From Dissophora ornata (taxonomy: Eukaryota; Mortierellomycota; Mortierellomycetes; Mortierellales; Mortierellaceae), in NCBI GenBank assembly GCA_025201705.1, contig MU616581.1, forward strand, positions 38,930 through 102,929: a stretch of DNA of 64,000 bases, in the 5' to 3' direction. Shown here piece after piece: positions 1 to 11,774 of this stretch. The notes beneath the pieces are model-generated. The model was given only the letters and a program-made list of their open reading frames with translations. It did no database searches and was not told the origin of the DNA. The stretch's first letter is position 1. Each line of letters begins with the position of its first letter. The position numbers were made by a program, and so were the translations under genes.

Positions 1-132
1 GATGAAGCGAGGTACATATCGATTTATTTCGGGTCGCCTACTAATGCGTGGTACATATGTGAACCATTTGAACTAAAGTACATCATGTTTGGGATATGTA
101 CACCTTTTGCGGGACATGATTCCTCATGGTAG

Positions 133-758
133 TGACGATTGCACCACATGAGACGTTGTTCTGGAGACATCAACGGAAAACAGATGACCACCTTGCAACA
201 ATTGAGGCGATCTATTACTTTTTGAGGGAATACCACGAGACTTATCTGTCCACAATGGCAGATCCAGTCTCAGATTCAGTAACAAAGGACACCGCGGTGC
301 AGGTCGCATCTGATTCTGCGCGTTTATCAGCAAAAGTCGATGAGACTGGCGTAAGCAAACAAGAAGATAAGACCAAGGCGATCACACCTCACAAGGAGTG
401 GATCGACTCTCAGAAGCTTGGACCGTACACAAACCAATTTGACGACATGCTGTGGTTCTACAAGTATTTCTACGAACTGATCCAGAAGACATATCGGGAA
501 AGAAAGGATGGACGCGAATTCACGATGAGGCACAAGAAAGGGTATATTCAATACCGTACTGATGGGGAGAAAGGGAAGGGTGATGGGGAGTCAACGGCCT
601 CAGTATCAGCAGCGACAACGTCTGCCCCGGCAGTTGCAGCTTCATTCGCTGCGCCGTCAGCAGTGCCCGGCCCGGTGATTGCAGTATCAGGGGAATCGGC
701 GACTGAAACAAATCTGCATGCAGCGGCCATTGCGCCTTCGAAAGAAGAGACCAAATAA
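133..758 (+). CDS. DTWD1-like tRNA-uridine aminocarboxypropyltransferase, 3' exon (5' partial)
   Basis: C-terminal part of a DTW-domain protein of the DTWD1 type, which in other eukaryotes adds the acp group to uridine in the tRNA D-loop. The visible part starts with ETLFWRHQ followed by ATIEAIYYFLREYH and, after a spacer, MLWFYKYFYELI and MRHKKGYIQY. This order matches the end of DTWD1 proteins as I know them. The DTW motif itself lies upstream of the window. No methionine start is expected here: the reading frame is closed by TGA at 117-119, and a plausible splice acceptor (ATGGTAG) ends at 132. The last ~55 residues are a low-complexity Ala/Ser/Pro tail. Family fairly sure; the exact exon start is an inference. 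Confidence 0.7.
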
Positions 759-983
759 AATGACATGAAAATTGGGGTAGCATCTCTGCGTATCGCTATA
801 GCGCGCATGTTTTACACTTGAGCACAACATTAAAAGAAAATGGCCTTGTGTCTAAAACCTGGAGGAGGCAGATGTGTGTTATTCCGGCCTCACATGGATC
901 TACACCGAGGAGACAGAGGAGACACTCTTGATTTGAACATGCCGCTTTATTACGAGGCACGTGGAAAAAAGAAGAGCTTTAAT

Positions 984-1080
984 AACCTCGGCTTTTTTTC
1001 CCTCTCCCTCTCTCTCTTTCTTTCTTTTCCTCCCAGTCTCCGTTTAAATTCATTCTCATTCTCATTCTCATTCCCTCCAC
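984..1080 (+). promoter_or_regulatory. Pyrimidine-rich tract upstream of the HAD-2H gene
   Basis: A long C/T run (CCCTCTCCCTCTCTCTC..., then repeated CATTCT units) lies 70-170 bases before the likely ATG at 1150. CT-rich blocks are common in fungal core promoters and 5' leaders, so this probably belongs to the promoter or 5' UTR. No TATA element stands out. Between 759 and 1149 no gene is visible. Confidence 0.4.
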
Positions 1081-1149
1081 TCCATTGCCCAGCACCGCAT
1101 CACATACCCAGCACCTCTTTTCATCGCAACGACCGCAGCGCAGACGCTC

Positions 1150-3513
1150 ATGCCGACATTCATAACACACTCCAGTTTGCGCCTGTCGGAGGGGCAAGAT
1201 TGTTTTGGCCGGCCTACAGACCCCGATTCCACATGTACCCATGCCAGTAACCTTGACAGTTCCGAATCCCTCCCCACCCCTTCCCATTCGCCTTCCCTCT
1301 CACCGCCCCTCTCCCCAGTTGCGTCTTGCTTCTCAGAGAGCTCCTCTTGCTCCTCTTCAATCACCCCAGCCGACGACGTGGACGACGAGCAACAGCGAGA
1401 AGAGCCGTTTTCCCTTCTGACTCACCCAGCAGTTGTCTACGCCTCGGCGCGGCTCTCCGACCCAGATTACACTTCACGCCTACGCACAGTCAAGGTCTTT
1501 GACTTTGACCAGACTCTTTTCCAATCACCGCTGCCAAACCCTGCACTCTGGGACCCGTCGTTCGTGGGTATCCTGACGGCGTGGAATTATTGTGGAACAG
1601 GCTGGTGGCATAATCCAGGGACGCTTGAGCTTGGACCTGAACTGGAGGCGAAGTGTTGGGAGGGCTGGTGGAACGAAGAAATCGTAAGTTTGATTCTATA
1701 ATCAGTTTTGTTATGAGTTAATTCAAAAAAAAAAAAAAAAAAAAAAAAGGCCCAACAGATCCCACAAGTAAATATGGATTCAAGCGGCAATATACAAAAT
1801 TTAGTGGGCGCATTACAGCGATTTTGTGATGCAGCCCGCCCATCATAAATTAGGCTAGTGTGTTTGTGCGATCGTGAGCATGCATCTGTTGATGTTGCAA
1901 CTGAATCTGCACTGACCTAATCTTGCCTAATCGTGTCCCTTTTTTATTTTATTTTTCAGGTCAAGAAAGTTCAGGAGTCATCGGAAGATCCAGGATGCTT
2001 GACAGTGCTCCTTACCGGCAGGAACGGGCCTACGTTTGGTTACAAGCTGATCGAGATGGCAGAGCGCAAGGGACTAGATTTTGATATTATCGCCACCAAA
2101 CCCACAACAGTCGCTCGGATAGAGAGCAACGTGCCGTTCACACCAACCTGCAAAATGCCCAAACCTGTGGACCGATACCTCAAAGTCCACACGTTCAATA
2201 CCAAACACGACTTTCTGTACAACCTGTTGTTTGAATACCCCAACATCCGTAAGATGCATCTATGGGACGATCGACCGTGCCAAGTGGCCAAGTTCCGTCA
2301 GGTGGGACAGGAGTGGCTCGATAGGGGGATGCTAGATGACTTTGAGATTACAGTTGTTCAGGAACCGCTGCTCTATATGGATCCCCAACGAGAGGCACAC
2401 TTGGTGTTGGCGATGGTGGAAGCGAATAATAAGCAGGTCGATATCGAGGCGGCTGGTGGGCTGTTCTTGGTACCTGGTGTAGGCCCTTTCCCGAGGACAC
2501 GACCTGAGCTAAAGGATCTCCGAATGTGGGATCCTTATGAGATCTATATTCCGCAAGCAAGACTGAAAGTCGAGGTGACCAAGATTGTGCGATACACGGG
2601 CATTTTGTTTTCAGAGGTAGTGCAGAAGATCATGAGGGAAAAGTTGGGACGACAGAATGCGACTAGTTCTGAGGATCAATGGATTGAGCAGCCGCAAGAG
2701 CTTCGTGGAGAGGACCTTAGCAAATGGGTTGTGCCTGATGACCTGCATGTGACGATTTGCCTTGGGCCTGCACCCGAAGAGCACCTGAAGATGATTGGGG
2801 GACTTGGGGCAACTGCTCTTGTGGAAGTTGAGTCTCTGGGACAGCACGAAGGTCAGATATGGGCTTTGAAAATCAAGGAAATGGACTTGAGTAATGTCCA
2901 AGATCAGCGTGAGCTTCAGATCGTGGCGCCCAATGGAGATATCTACTCGAGCATCGAAGCTTTGCGCTCAGCTTACGCTTCCTTGCAGCCTTCCAGTTCT
3001 CCTTCGTCGCTTTCGAACCAATATACCCATGTGGACTTGGATCATCTAGGCCATGTGGTTCTGAAGAGAGACGTAACGCCGCACATTACCATGGCATACG
3101 ACCGTCTCAATGGCGTTCGGGCCGTGGACTCTGCCAAGATCAAGGGATGGGGATCTCTGATGACACCGATGGGCGCGCCCTTTTATAAGAGACTGATCTT
3201 TGTAGGCACGATTGGCGAAAAGCGACTTTTGGGTATGAAGTGTCGCAAGCCGCCGGGCCAACTCTCTGCGTCTGCGAAGGGCGGAATCAGCGTCGCAAAT
3301 GTCATTAAGAGTCTGACTGGCGACAAGGATATCTCAGGAAGGGAGCTTGGAGAGATGATTAACTCTGTCAAGGAGGAAATGGAGAGAATGTCGGTCGAGA
3401 ACGGGATCGAGAACGAGGAGAGGATTGCGACTATTGCGCAGGAAGTGTGCGATAGGGCGCAGACGAGAAAATCTGCTTCGTCTTCCAGACATCACAGTCC
3501 GACAATAGTATAG
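1150..3513 (+). CDS. HAD phosphatase + 2H phosphoesterase-like RNA repair protein (Swiss-Army-Knife type)
   Basis: Two exons, 1150-1683 and 1960-3513, give 695 residues. The 276-nt intron (GTAAGT...TTTTTCAG) joins in phase 0. The N-terminal half is a HAD hydrolase: motif I DFDQT with Asp118 and Asp120, motif II LLTGR (195-199), motif IV HLWDDR (278-283) with the acidic pair 281/282. The exon junction lies between motifs I and II, so the splice is needed for a working fold. The C-terminal half carries two H-x-T-x motifs, HVTI (441) and HITM (553), the signature of 2H phosphoesterases, which act on 2',3'-cyclic or 2'-phosphate RNA ends. I know this pairing from the fungal Swiss Army Knife RNA-repair proteins (HAD_SAK family). 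The inferred role is healing of cleaved RNA ends. The intron contains a run of about 25 A. Confidence 0.8.
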
Positions 3514-3608
3514 AAACGCAAGCATGGAAGAGATGTTATTTATCCTCCCCCCCTACCCTACCCCCCCCCACTTTCACGAGCTCTGTACTTTTAGAAAACT
3601 GAACTGAA

Positions 3609-3614
3609 AATAAA
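3609..3614 (+). terminator. AATAAA polyadenylation signal of the HAD-2H gene
   Basis: AATAAA lies about 95 bases after the stop codon, preceded by a C-rich 3' leader (runs of C at 3546-3572). Position and sequence fit a cleavage/polyadenylation signal. Confidence 0.5.
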
Positions 3615-3728
3615 GTATGCTGCAGCGTTCTGCCAGCCATGCCATCAAAGAAACTGACAGTGTCATATATTTAATTAGTTAGATATTTACATAATTGAGA
3701 GCGATAGTATGGTTAAGTCGTTTGGTGA

Positions 3729-5627
3729 TCATATTTTCCCAGACGGGGTTTTGCCAGTTTTGTCGATAGAGTAAAGCGAAAAGGGTCTTGGATCGTAGTA
3801 AACGTCTATGAAGTCGTCATCCGCCAAAGGATCTTCATCTACATCGTTTATGCTGGAATCCTCGGAAATGTGCTGCATTGTGTTGGTTGCATCTGGAGAG
3901 TCCTCCTGCAGCATGGAGATGTCGTTCAAGTCACATGGATGCTGAGTGGGAAGTTGTGGTACAACGTTTTCAAGAGCACTTTTCATGATCGCAGTCCTTA
4001 TGACTGCTCGGGAATATTGTGAGATGGGCCGTGCGCGATAAATTCCGAGGAATGTTTCGCCGTTGTCATCCACAGAGCCTGCATGAGGTTCCACCGGGGA
4101 GGGCTGTGCGGAATAAAAACCCTCTTGGAAATGGCTCCTATCCGGCAGCGAGAGTTCACTTGCGTACATTGTCATCGATCCAAGAGTGTCAATTGTAGCT
4201 GGTGGACTATGCTTGACCTTGGCATGGTTGTACAGGGTAGAAGCAGGGCCTTGAAATATCTTGTTTTGGGCAATGGTGTCTTCCAAGGATCCTCGGGTAT
4301 TTATCTTGTCATTTGAGACGTTCAAGAACGGCGAAGCTGGCGCGCTAAGAATCACGCTGGGTGGATAATGCGGCTTCAGGAAGTCGTCGTCAGCGACTTT
4401 GGCGTGATTCGAGCGAGCGTTGAATAGAGTGACCCCTCCCACAATGGCCATCATCAAAAGCAAGGCTCCAACAGACCCCAGAAGCGCGATAACGTGAGGA
4501 CCGGGTTCCGATGTATTTGTTGAAAGGTTCTGTGTTGCTGATGTGTTGGGCGATGCAGAGATTAGGGCAGCGGCAGTAGTTGTGGATACGCTCTGCGTAG
4601 TGCCGGTGGTATTGGGCATGAATGCTGCAATATAGCTCGAAGTCCAGGAGTTGGTCCTCAGGTTGTAGACCATCGTCGCATTAGCCGGTGATGGTAAGAT
4701 AGATCCATCATATCCACCCCACACGATGAAAGCGTCGTACGAAGCGGCACAACTTTGACCAACTCTCGCGTTTGATGGGGACGCATCTGGGCCTCTTGTC
4801 CAGTTCAAGGAGGCAACGTCCAATACGTAAATGTCCCGTGCCGGTCCCAGAGCAGTTGCGCCTCCGAAGAGAACCATTTTCGAGCCTCCGTATGCAGCTA
4901 CAAAGCAGGCGTTGGTGCGTGGTCCTGGGACGGCTCCGCTGGTATTAAGTGAACTCCACAAATTGGTTGGACTATAGGCATGCAAAGCGCCACTCCCGGC
5001 GTTATACTCTATCGCACCCTGCAGAGGTTCGCTCCATGCCATGTAACTTGCTGCTGCTGTAGTGCTGTTGTACATGTTTCCTGAATCCCAGGTTCCGCTG
5101 GTCAGGTTCAACTTGAGCATGTATCGTGCGCTAGTGTTTGGATACTCATATCCGTTCGAAGCATAGATGATGCCTGTTGTTGGGTCGGTTGTCATGGCTG
5201 TTAGACCATCAGTCATGAGGTAGTTGGGTGTATTGATATCTGTCCAGGTCGAGGACTGGATGCTGTAGACAGAGGTGACATTTCCGAGTACTAGCCAATT
5301 ACTTTTGTCGGATGTGATTGTGGCGGAACGAGGTACTGGGGGCCCGTCCGGTAACCCTGTGATGGCAGGGTTACTCGCATTCCACGAAACCGAAAGGTTG
5401 ATCGTGAATGCCTTTTGACTGTGTGTCCAGTTGCCTGACACGAGAAAATCACCGCCGTCGACGTACATGGCTACGCCATCTATGAATGAGCTGCGGGAAT
5501 TCATCGAAGGGGCCGGCAATGAGGTTTGAGCATGGACTGAAGAATTAGGGGATATTGTGATAAGAAATGTAAAAATGCATGCTAGGAGAGGAAAGGCATG
5601 ACTGAGAGATATAGCGTTTTTAGGCAT
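3729..5627 (-). CDS. Kelch-repeat membrane protein 1 (secreted beta-propeller, one TM, long tail)
   Basis: 632 residues with the start placed at 5627 (MPKNAISLSH...). A longer reading frame reaches 5729, but only the inner Met gives a proper signal peptide (hydrophobic LLACIFTFLITI, cleavage near VHAQ). The ectodomain of ~340 residues has kelch/galactose-oxidase-type blades such as MVLFGGATALGPARDIYVLD and FIVWGGYDG, and many N-x-S/T sites. One membrane helix follows near residues 377-400 (IALLGSVGALLLMMAIVGG), then a cytoplasmic tail of ~230 residues rich in Ser, Pro and acidic residues. First of four same-strand paralogues. Topology suggests a cell-surface receptor or adhesin; the ligand is unknown. 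Confidence 0.8.
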   Translation of the reverse strand: MPKNAISLSHAFPLLACIFTFLITISPNSSVHAQTSLPAPSMNSRSSFIDGVAMYVDGGDFLVSGNWTHSQKAFTINLSVSWNASNPAITGLPDGPPVPRSATITSDKSNWLVLGNVTSVYSIQSSTWTDINTPNYLMTDGLTAMTTDPTTGIIYASNGYEYPNTSARYMLKLNLTSGTWDSGNMYNSTTAAASYMAWSEPLQGAIEYNAGSGALHAYSPTNLWSSLNTSGAVPGPRTNACFVAAYGGSKMVLFGGATALGPARDIYVLDVASLNWTRGPDASPSNARVGQSCAASYDAFIVWGGYDGSILPSPANATMVYNLRTNSWTSSYIAAFMPNTTGTTQSVSTTTAAALISASPNTSATQNLSTNTSEPGPHVIALLGSVGALLLMMAIVGGVTLFNARSNHAKVADDDFLKPHYPPSVILSAPASPFLNVSNDKINTRGSLEDTIAQNKIFQGPASTLYNHAKVKHSPPATIDTLGSMTMYASELSLPDRSHFQEGFYSAQPSPVEPHAGSVDDNGETFLGIYRARPISQYSRAVIRTAIMKSALENVVPQLPTQHPCDLNDISMLQEDSPDATNTMQHISEDSSINDVDEDPLADDDFIDVYYDPRPFSLYSIDKTGKTPSGKI

Positions 5628-6324
5628 GTCGAAAGGTGTGTCGTGGGCAATGTGCGGGGAACGTGAAAATAAAAAAATAAAAAAACAAGAACTGGACTTG
5701 ATGATGGAGGGTCGGGTTGTGAATGACAAGTGGAGGGAGTAAGGATGCGAAGTGGAGGGAGTAAAAGATGCAAAGTGGAGAAGAAGTGCAAAGACAACGA
5801 AAAGACGAGAACGCGGTGTAGTGACGCGAAGGAACGGAGCTCAATGGTCATCTCGCTGAAAGTGTGTATTCAGATATTTCTCCCCCCCTGTCTCATTTCA
5901 CCGTAGAACGGGTTGCACAAATTTTTAAGTTTGTTGAGATGTGTCGCCGCCTTGGCTTGCAGCCCCTGTATACCGTCAAACTGTCTGCGACGGTTTTATA
6001 TCTATTTTGCCGACCAGAGGGGTGTCTCGGGCCATTGTCGTGGTCAATGCGTGCATGGGATTTCACATTTTTTAAGAGGTGTTTGCAGAGGATTGTGCTT
6101 GTTATTGTACATTATCTAAATCTAATATTAGACCATTACTATGTATGCAGGGTGTAGTGAAGTGTCATAGAGAGTGAAAGGCATGAATGATATGACATGG
6201 GTATGTACAGAATATGGGTAGGAGGAATCCAACGTGTGTGTGTTTTGACACAGTACATGCAAGGTGAAACGCAGAGCCTGCGTGTGGTCTCTGAGAGCGA
6301 GGTCGACGGAGGATGTGACGGGGG
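5628..6324. other. Intergenic, promoter side of kelch gene 1
   Basis: No coding sequence that I can support. It holds the 5' flank of kelch gene 1 (purine-rich on the + strand at 5640-5830) and the 3' flank of kelch gene 2. Confidence 0.5.
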
Positions 6325-7575
6325 CTACGGCTGTTCGGGACTTTCTTTAGACTCTTTCGCATCTTTGGCCTTCTTGACACGTGTACGGTAGAAAATCGTT
6401 CCACTGATGGAAAGTAGGACGACGGTCACTTTGAAAAGAGCAGTCAAGATTTCGGAGGTGCTGGCACTTGATGGTGATGGTGATGAGGAATCAGGCGCGA
6501 CACCACTGGGAGACTCAGTGGGAAGTGTTGACAACGGTGAAGCCATAGTCGCGGTGGTCGTGGCGGTCACGGAAGGGTGCTGGGTAGAATTTTGTGCAGA
6601 TGCAGCATCGAAATTGGATGTCCATACTCCACTCTTCAAGTCGTAAAGTATAACGGTATCGCCAGTGCTGTTTTTTATGGAGCCACCCCAAGCGATAAAA
6701 TAGTTGTTTGAAACAGCACATGCTGCCCCTGCACGTCGGTTCGCCATTATGACGTCGGGGCCTCGTTTCCAATCCATGGTGACGACGTCGAGCACATATA
6801 TGTCGCCTAGAACTTGCTGCCCCTGATCAATGCCGCCGAAATAAACAGCCTTGGAACCATTGGCTGCCGGGACGAAACATGCCTCAGAGCGAAAGGCGGG
6901 TATATCCCCAGTCATGTTCGAACTGCTCCAGTTCCTGGCTGGACTATACTCGAGAATGCTGGCAGAAGGGGAGCCGTCGAATGCAAGCATTTCTTGCTGA
7001 GACGTACTCCAGATAGCAGAAGAGACGGCAGGAATACCCATGTCTATGGCGATGTTGTCGAATGAGCTGGACTGAAAGTCCACCATCCACATAGCCGAAC
7101 CGTCAGGAACTGTAATAAAGACAAGACCGGTGCCCGGGTCTGTAACCGCTGAAGATCCAGTGAAGTCGTCTGTGCTGTTGAATGATAGCGTCTGGTTCCA
7201 GGTAGCAGATTCGATGCTGTAGGTGTATGCTGTGTCATTTGAGACTACGAACCAACTTTGTCCATCGGATGAGAGTGTGCTTGGACTAAAGGCGCAGCTA
7301 GGTCCATCAGGTAACCTCTGAATGACTGGGTTGCTCGCGTTCCAAGAGATCGAAAGGTCGATCTTGAACGCTTGCGTTGGATATGTCAAGTTTTGCGTGA
7401 TGCCGCCCATGATGTAGAGCCCCTCCCCCACCGCAAAAGCACTAGCAGCGCCAGATGTGATGGATGGCTGGAATGTTTGTGCATGGCAAAACCCACCACT
7501 GCAAACCCACAGAAAAGTTGATATGTGAAAAACGATAGAGGCACGAATTCTAAGATGTAGCGGGCATTGGACCAT
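6325..7575 (-). CDS. Kelch-repeat membrane protein 2 (short tail)
   Basis: 416 residues, single exon. Signal peptide (VFHISTFLWVCSGGFCHAQ), then an ectodomain with kelch-like blades including AVYFGGIDQGQQVLGDIYVL and NYFIAWGG. A Thr/Ser/Pro stalk precedes one membrane helix (ALFKVTVVLLSISGTIFY), followed by only ~20 basic/acidic residues ending ESPEQP. It is paralogous to the other three kelch genes but has almost no cytoplasmic tail, so it cannot carry the same intracellular signalling segment. The gap to kelch gene 1 is about 700 bases, same orientation. Confidence 0.8.
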   Translation of the reverse strand: MVQCPLHLRIRASIVFHISTFLWVCSGGFCHAQTFQPSITSGAASAFAVGEGLYIMGGITQNLTYPTQAFKIDLSISWNASNPVIQRLPDGPSCAFSPSTLSSDGQSWFVVSNDTAYTYSIESATWNQTLSFNSTDDFTGSSAVTDPGTGLVFITVPDGSAMWMVDFQSSSFDNIAIDMGIPAVSSAIWSTSQQEMLAFDGSPSASILEYSPARNWSSSNMTGDIPAFRSEACFVPAANGSKAVYFGGIDQGQQVLGDIYVLDVVTMDWKRGPDVIMANRRAGAACAVSNNYFIAWGGSIKNSTGDTVILYDLKSGVWTSNFDAASAQNSTQHPSVTATTTATMASPLSTLPTESPSGVAPDSSSPSPSSASTSEILTALFKVTVVLLSISGTIFYRTRVKKAKDAKESKESPEQP

Positions 7576-8232
7576 AGCGATTGAGGCCAGAGATATGATA
7601 TGTGTAGTGAGGATAGTAACGGTAAGAAAGTGATGTCAAAGGCAAAAACGAAGACAAAGACAAGAGAGAAAGAGGAGGAGCTCCCCAGAATAAGGATATC
7701 TAGAAGATTTCCTCCCCTGGAATGCAGCTGCAGTTTCATTCTCTCACAGGAGTGAATAAGGATCGGGACATGAATCTTGCTTGAGGATATGCATGTAATT
7801 TGAGGCATCGGTTCCCAGTTACAAATTCTATTGCGGAACACTAGACAAGAAACCAGTCATCTCCTTGGACATAGTGCTTGGAAGCGCGTGGATCTGTCGG
7901 AACAAGTTGCCTTGCCTTCCACTATCGAATATTGAAACGTGATGAATTCATTTTTATTTTCGTGCTTGGATTACCCCTGTTTTATTGTCGTTAAAACATC
8001 GCCACCTCTATTGCTCATATTTGCAATAATTTCTGTACAGCCCCTGAATCTCAAAGTGGCGCATCATATTTCATACATGTTCATTGCATGAAGAATACCG
8101 CCCTGGCAGTGTGACGCCTGGTGATCTGCAGACCGTGCTCGTCCATGGCGACCCGCAAAGCTCACGTTGATGACAATGATGCTATTTTTATTTTTATTTT
8201 GTTTTTTTTATGTTGATGTTGCAAGACATATT
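7576..8232. other. Intergenic between kelch gene 2 and the MFS gene
   Basis: No supported gene. It contains T-rich stretches near 7950 and 8185-8210, compatible with 3' and 5' untranslated regions of the two minus-strand neighbours. Confidence 0.5.
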
Positions 8233-10224
8233 TTAAGCGATGGCAAAGAGTTTCTTGCTGATACGGAAACGGATAACGAGCACAAAGAAGGCAGCCAAGA
8301 CGGGTGAGAGACCTGCGAATATGATGGCACCAATGTAATTGCCGCCTTGAGAACGCATAATGGCCGTCGCAATTGGGGCGCCCAGCAGGTTACCTGAAAA
8401 AGAAGAACTTGTCAGTAACTCTCTCCCATCTAAGCGTTTAATCAGTAATCATGCAGAATAATGGGAATATAAGTCCTACCAACAACGTTTCCAAAGTACA
8501 AGATTCCAAGGGCAGACGACAAGCGCTCGACCCCGACAACTTGAGCAACAACCACAGGGAAAATACTGATGAATCTGTAAAAGTTTGAAAGTGATTAGGT
8601 GCGTCAGCAAGCAAAGTAGTCAACACACCCAATACACGAATTGGATTTACCACATTTTATGGGAATCCCTACCCTCCTCCGAACAGACCATAGACAACCA
8701 TGAAGCTCGTCAATATTTCGATGTTCGAGGATACACTCCTGCAGTACGATTAACAAAACGATTGGTGCCAGAGTTAGCCTCTGTGCCTGTTTGGTGTCTT
8801 TGATGGAATTCACACACTCATGAAAATTTATGTACCAGAGAGTGAGGCAGGAGAGTCCGGCTAAAAAGCAGCAAGTAAATAGGGTGTTTGTTCGTCCTAG
8901 CTTGTCTGCAGCGACCCCCAGGCCCACTCTGGACACGGCATTGATGCCCTTAAAAAAGTATTGGCAGATGATTAGCTCTTCGGGTCCCTGAGATGAATTA
9001 CAGCTGCCACCATTATGAAACCACTGGTATCTTACGGAATAGATGCTGATCAAGTTGGCGCCCGTCGCAGCCGACTGACCGAGCCATACGTTGCTGTAAG
9101 TCGGGATCAAGAAAATTGGTACCATGTAGCCTGCAACAAAAAAAAAGTTAGTATTTCCCAGCTGTAAGAAAAAAAAAGGGGGGGCTCCCGCTCTCATTAC
9201 CAAATGTGACAACGAACGCTGTCAGGAGAAGCCAGCTGAACCCAGGAACCTTGAACAGGCTAAGATCGAAAATCGGTCCTCTCTTCACAGTCTTGACTCT
9301 TGGTCGAATAAACGCAAAGATGGCGGCCATGAAGCCGAGTATCGCGAAACCAACGATTCGCTGGCACCATCGGATGCCAACCTGCGCAATCAACAGTCTT
9401 GTCAAGGGCGCCAAAGCCAATCCTCCGATGCCAGAGCCGGCCACCGCGATTCCGTTGGCAAGTCCGCGACGCTTCTCAAAGTACTGAGCCGTCACTGAGA
9501 TGGATGAAAAGAAGACCAGACCACCACCAATGCCGAACAGCAAACCCTGAGTCATATACAGATGCCAAAGCTGGGTCGCGAAGCTGGCGGTGATGAATCC
9601 CAGAGACGCCAAAATAATTCCGATGGCGACCACAGCCCTCAGCCCTAAGAAACGGGTCATGGGTGCCACAAATGGACCGGGGATGAACATCGCTGCGGTA
9701 CCGATGCTTCCTACCCAGGAGATATCTGTTGCCAGCGCACCGGGAAAGGTACCAGCCTTCAGGAGGTGGGCCTGGTAGACACCAAAGGTGATATTGGGCC
9801 CAAACGACCAAAAGTTGACGACAAAGGAAGCCAGTACCACTAACCAGCCAAATCCGCCTTCAGGGTAGTCGAGCAACTTGCCTTCCATGGCTGGATCTAT
9901 GTTTTGAATATCCGAGCCCTTTTCATCGTTGGTGGTTTCGCTGTCGTCTATATTTGTTGATGATCGATCCTGTTCTTCTGGCTCTAGCTTTTCGGAGATG
10001 ATCGAAGGGGCCTTGGATCTGGGGCAATCATGATGGATATGGCGGCGGTTATGTTCAAGGTCATGTTGATGATGTGAACCCCCTATGTGAGTGACGCTGG
10101 AGGATAGAGCAAGGCTAGTCGACGAAGGATTCTCGAAGGCCATCGCCAGTGTGGAGGGAAGCTCGTCGGCCGGAGTGTATGCTGACGCCTCCGAATGCCT
10201 GGATGGCTCTCTTGATAGATTCAT
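8233..10224 (-). CDS. MFS transporter, monocarboxylate (MCT/MCH) type, six exons
   Basis: Exons in transcript order: 10224-9201, 9130-9036, 8948-8818, 8738-8673, 8574-8480, 8393-8233. All five introns are GT-AG, 70-98 nt, and every join keeps phase, giving 523 residues. The N-terminal ~115 residues are hydrophilic and His-rich. The first membrane segment begins with PEGGFGWLVVLASFVVNFW, the EGGxGW signature of monocarboxylate-type MFS permeases. Loop and helix motifs follow: a helix rich in GGG, ADKLGR (loop 8-9 type), YGLFGGGF, and a last helix before RFRISKKLFAIA. Fungal relatives (MCH, ESBP6) move monocarboxylates, riboflavin or unknown substrates across the plasma membrane; the substrate here cannot be told. 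It sits inside the kelch cluster on the same strand, with no evident functional link. Confidence 0.85.
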
Positions 10225-11774
10225 TTTTAATTAGAAGTATGGGTAAAATGGTGATCGATGATTATTTGGAATGAACTACGGGTGGAGGGATGGGGTCTAT
10301 TGTGGGGTAACCGAGAAAAATGGGGTAACTGAGAAGAGTGTGATAGCTGAGAAGAGTTGGGGAAGAAACTTTGGGTGTAACAGCAAGAGCTGGAGATGGA
10401 AGTGTTTCTTTGGTGAATGCTGTGAAAACGTAGAAAAGTGATATGCAGAGGAGAATGATGAAAAACAAAGAGGCAAAGGACCGTTATTTGTACTTTTTTT
10501 TTTCTCAGAAAGAAAAGCGTGTGGTAAGGAAGCTTAAGTTCAAGCTTCTGCTGTTGCTTTTGCTTGGTGCGGCTATTTTACTTCCTGCACAGTGTTCTCG
10601 GTAACGGGTGGGTTGGTGCTAGAGCAATAATGAGATAAACATCATGCCCATAATTGGGAGCAGCTTTGCCGTTGTTGCTGGGTTAACGTTAAGGTTATTG
10701 GACTGAAGTATTTGCTCAGATAGTCTTTCTTTTCTCCACTGAGGGCGTAAGAAGCATGCATATAAACTTCATGCGGGGGCAGGGTTCTTCTATTGCTGGC
10801 CTAATTTGCTTCTTTGATTTTAAACGTCAAAAGCTTTTTAATGACATAGCATTTGCGGGTCCGTGTCTGCGATCGCTGGTCGAATAGGTGATTAGTTTTC
10901 CATTCGCTATGTATATTGCAAAAGCAGCTATCACCTTTGAATGCCCCAATAACTAAGGGGATCGAGTTGTGAAGGGTTATGATGATTAGCTGAGTTGGGA
11001 TTCAGTGTCCTCGCCATCTCTTGGCGTGCCATGCGCTTGTCCGCAGTGATGAAATGCACGCAACTAGGCGAATAAACAGCGCAGCACGTTTGTTGAGGAA
11101 TAGAACGAGCAACAGCAACGGGTGCTCAAATCATTGACGCCCTTCGTTCCAATTGAGCACTGTTTGATGAAAATCCTCGGGACGAGATGAAAAACCTAAA
11201 ATTCTTACACAACCACTTAAGCAGCGTAGCGGCATCACAGGACAGGCACTGAAACCGATGCTTATTTGATGATGCCTGTTGCCCATTTTGCAAAACTAGA
11301 CATCTGCGCAGCTCGGTTCGACGCATCGAGCGACTTTTTCTTATCAGATCCAAGAATGAAAGTAATCTCTGACAAGCATGGCTTGTTCGGCACGATGCCT
11401 GTGTTTCAATACCATTTCGCCCCAGGACGCTACAAAAAGTGCATCAATAAGCTACAGATCGCGTTGTACTCCAAGTGCGATCTAGCGTTTGAAACGTGTA
11501 TACGCTTGCTTTTGTCTTCAGGATCATCAAATGACATCTACGTTTACACGGGACGGTCTGTTGGGTAAGAGAAGTTATGAAGATGTACGCTCGTCTTATG
11601 CTTCTGGAGAGTAAGAGTAAGCACGCAAACTAGTCTACCGTGGGACAAATTGTCATATCGAGCCTTCTCAAATTCCATTCTTCAATGGCATCGCCACTTT
11701 TTCTAGCAAAATGCACCTTTCTCAAGCTATACATTTTCTTTCGCAGCTTTATAAACTCGACGATAAATGCTGGA
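10225..11774. other. Long intergenic region
   Basis: 1.55 kb without a gene I can support. An open frame of 100 codons at 11266-11568 (+) ends near a GTAAGA that could be a splice donor, but its protein resembles nothing I know and no partner exon is visible. Confidence 0.35.

Noticed and set aside
840..1250. 136-codon frame upstream of the HAD-2H gene
   Set aside because: Made of the CT-rich tract and overlaps the first exon in another frame; no motif.
1724..1748. Run of about 25 A as a sign of retroposition
   Set aside because: It lies inside an intron without target duplication or a neighbouring retrocopy; an ordinary homopolymer.
11266..11568. 100-codon plus-strand frame between the MFS gene and kelch gene 3
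   Set aside because: No recognised motif, no partner exon and no conserved context.
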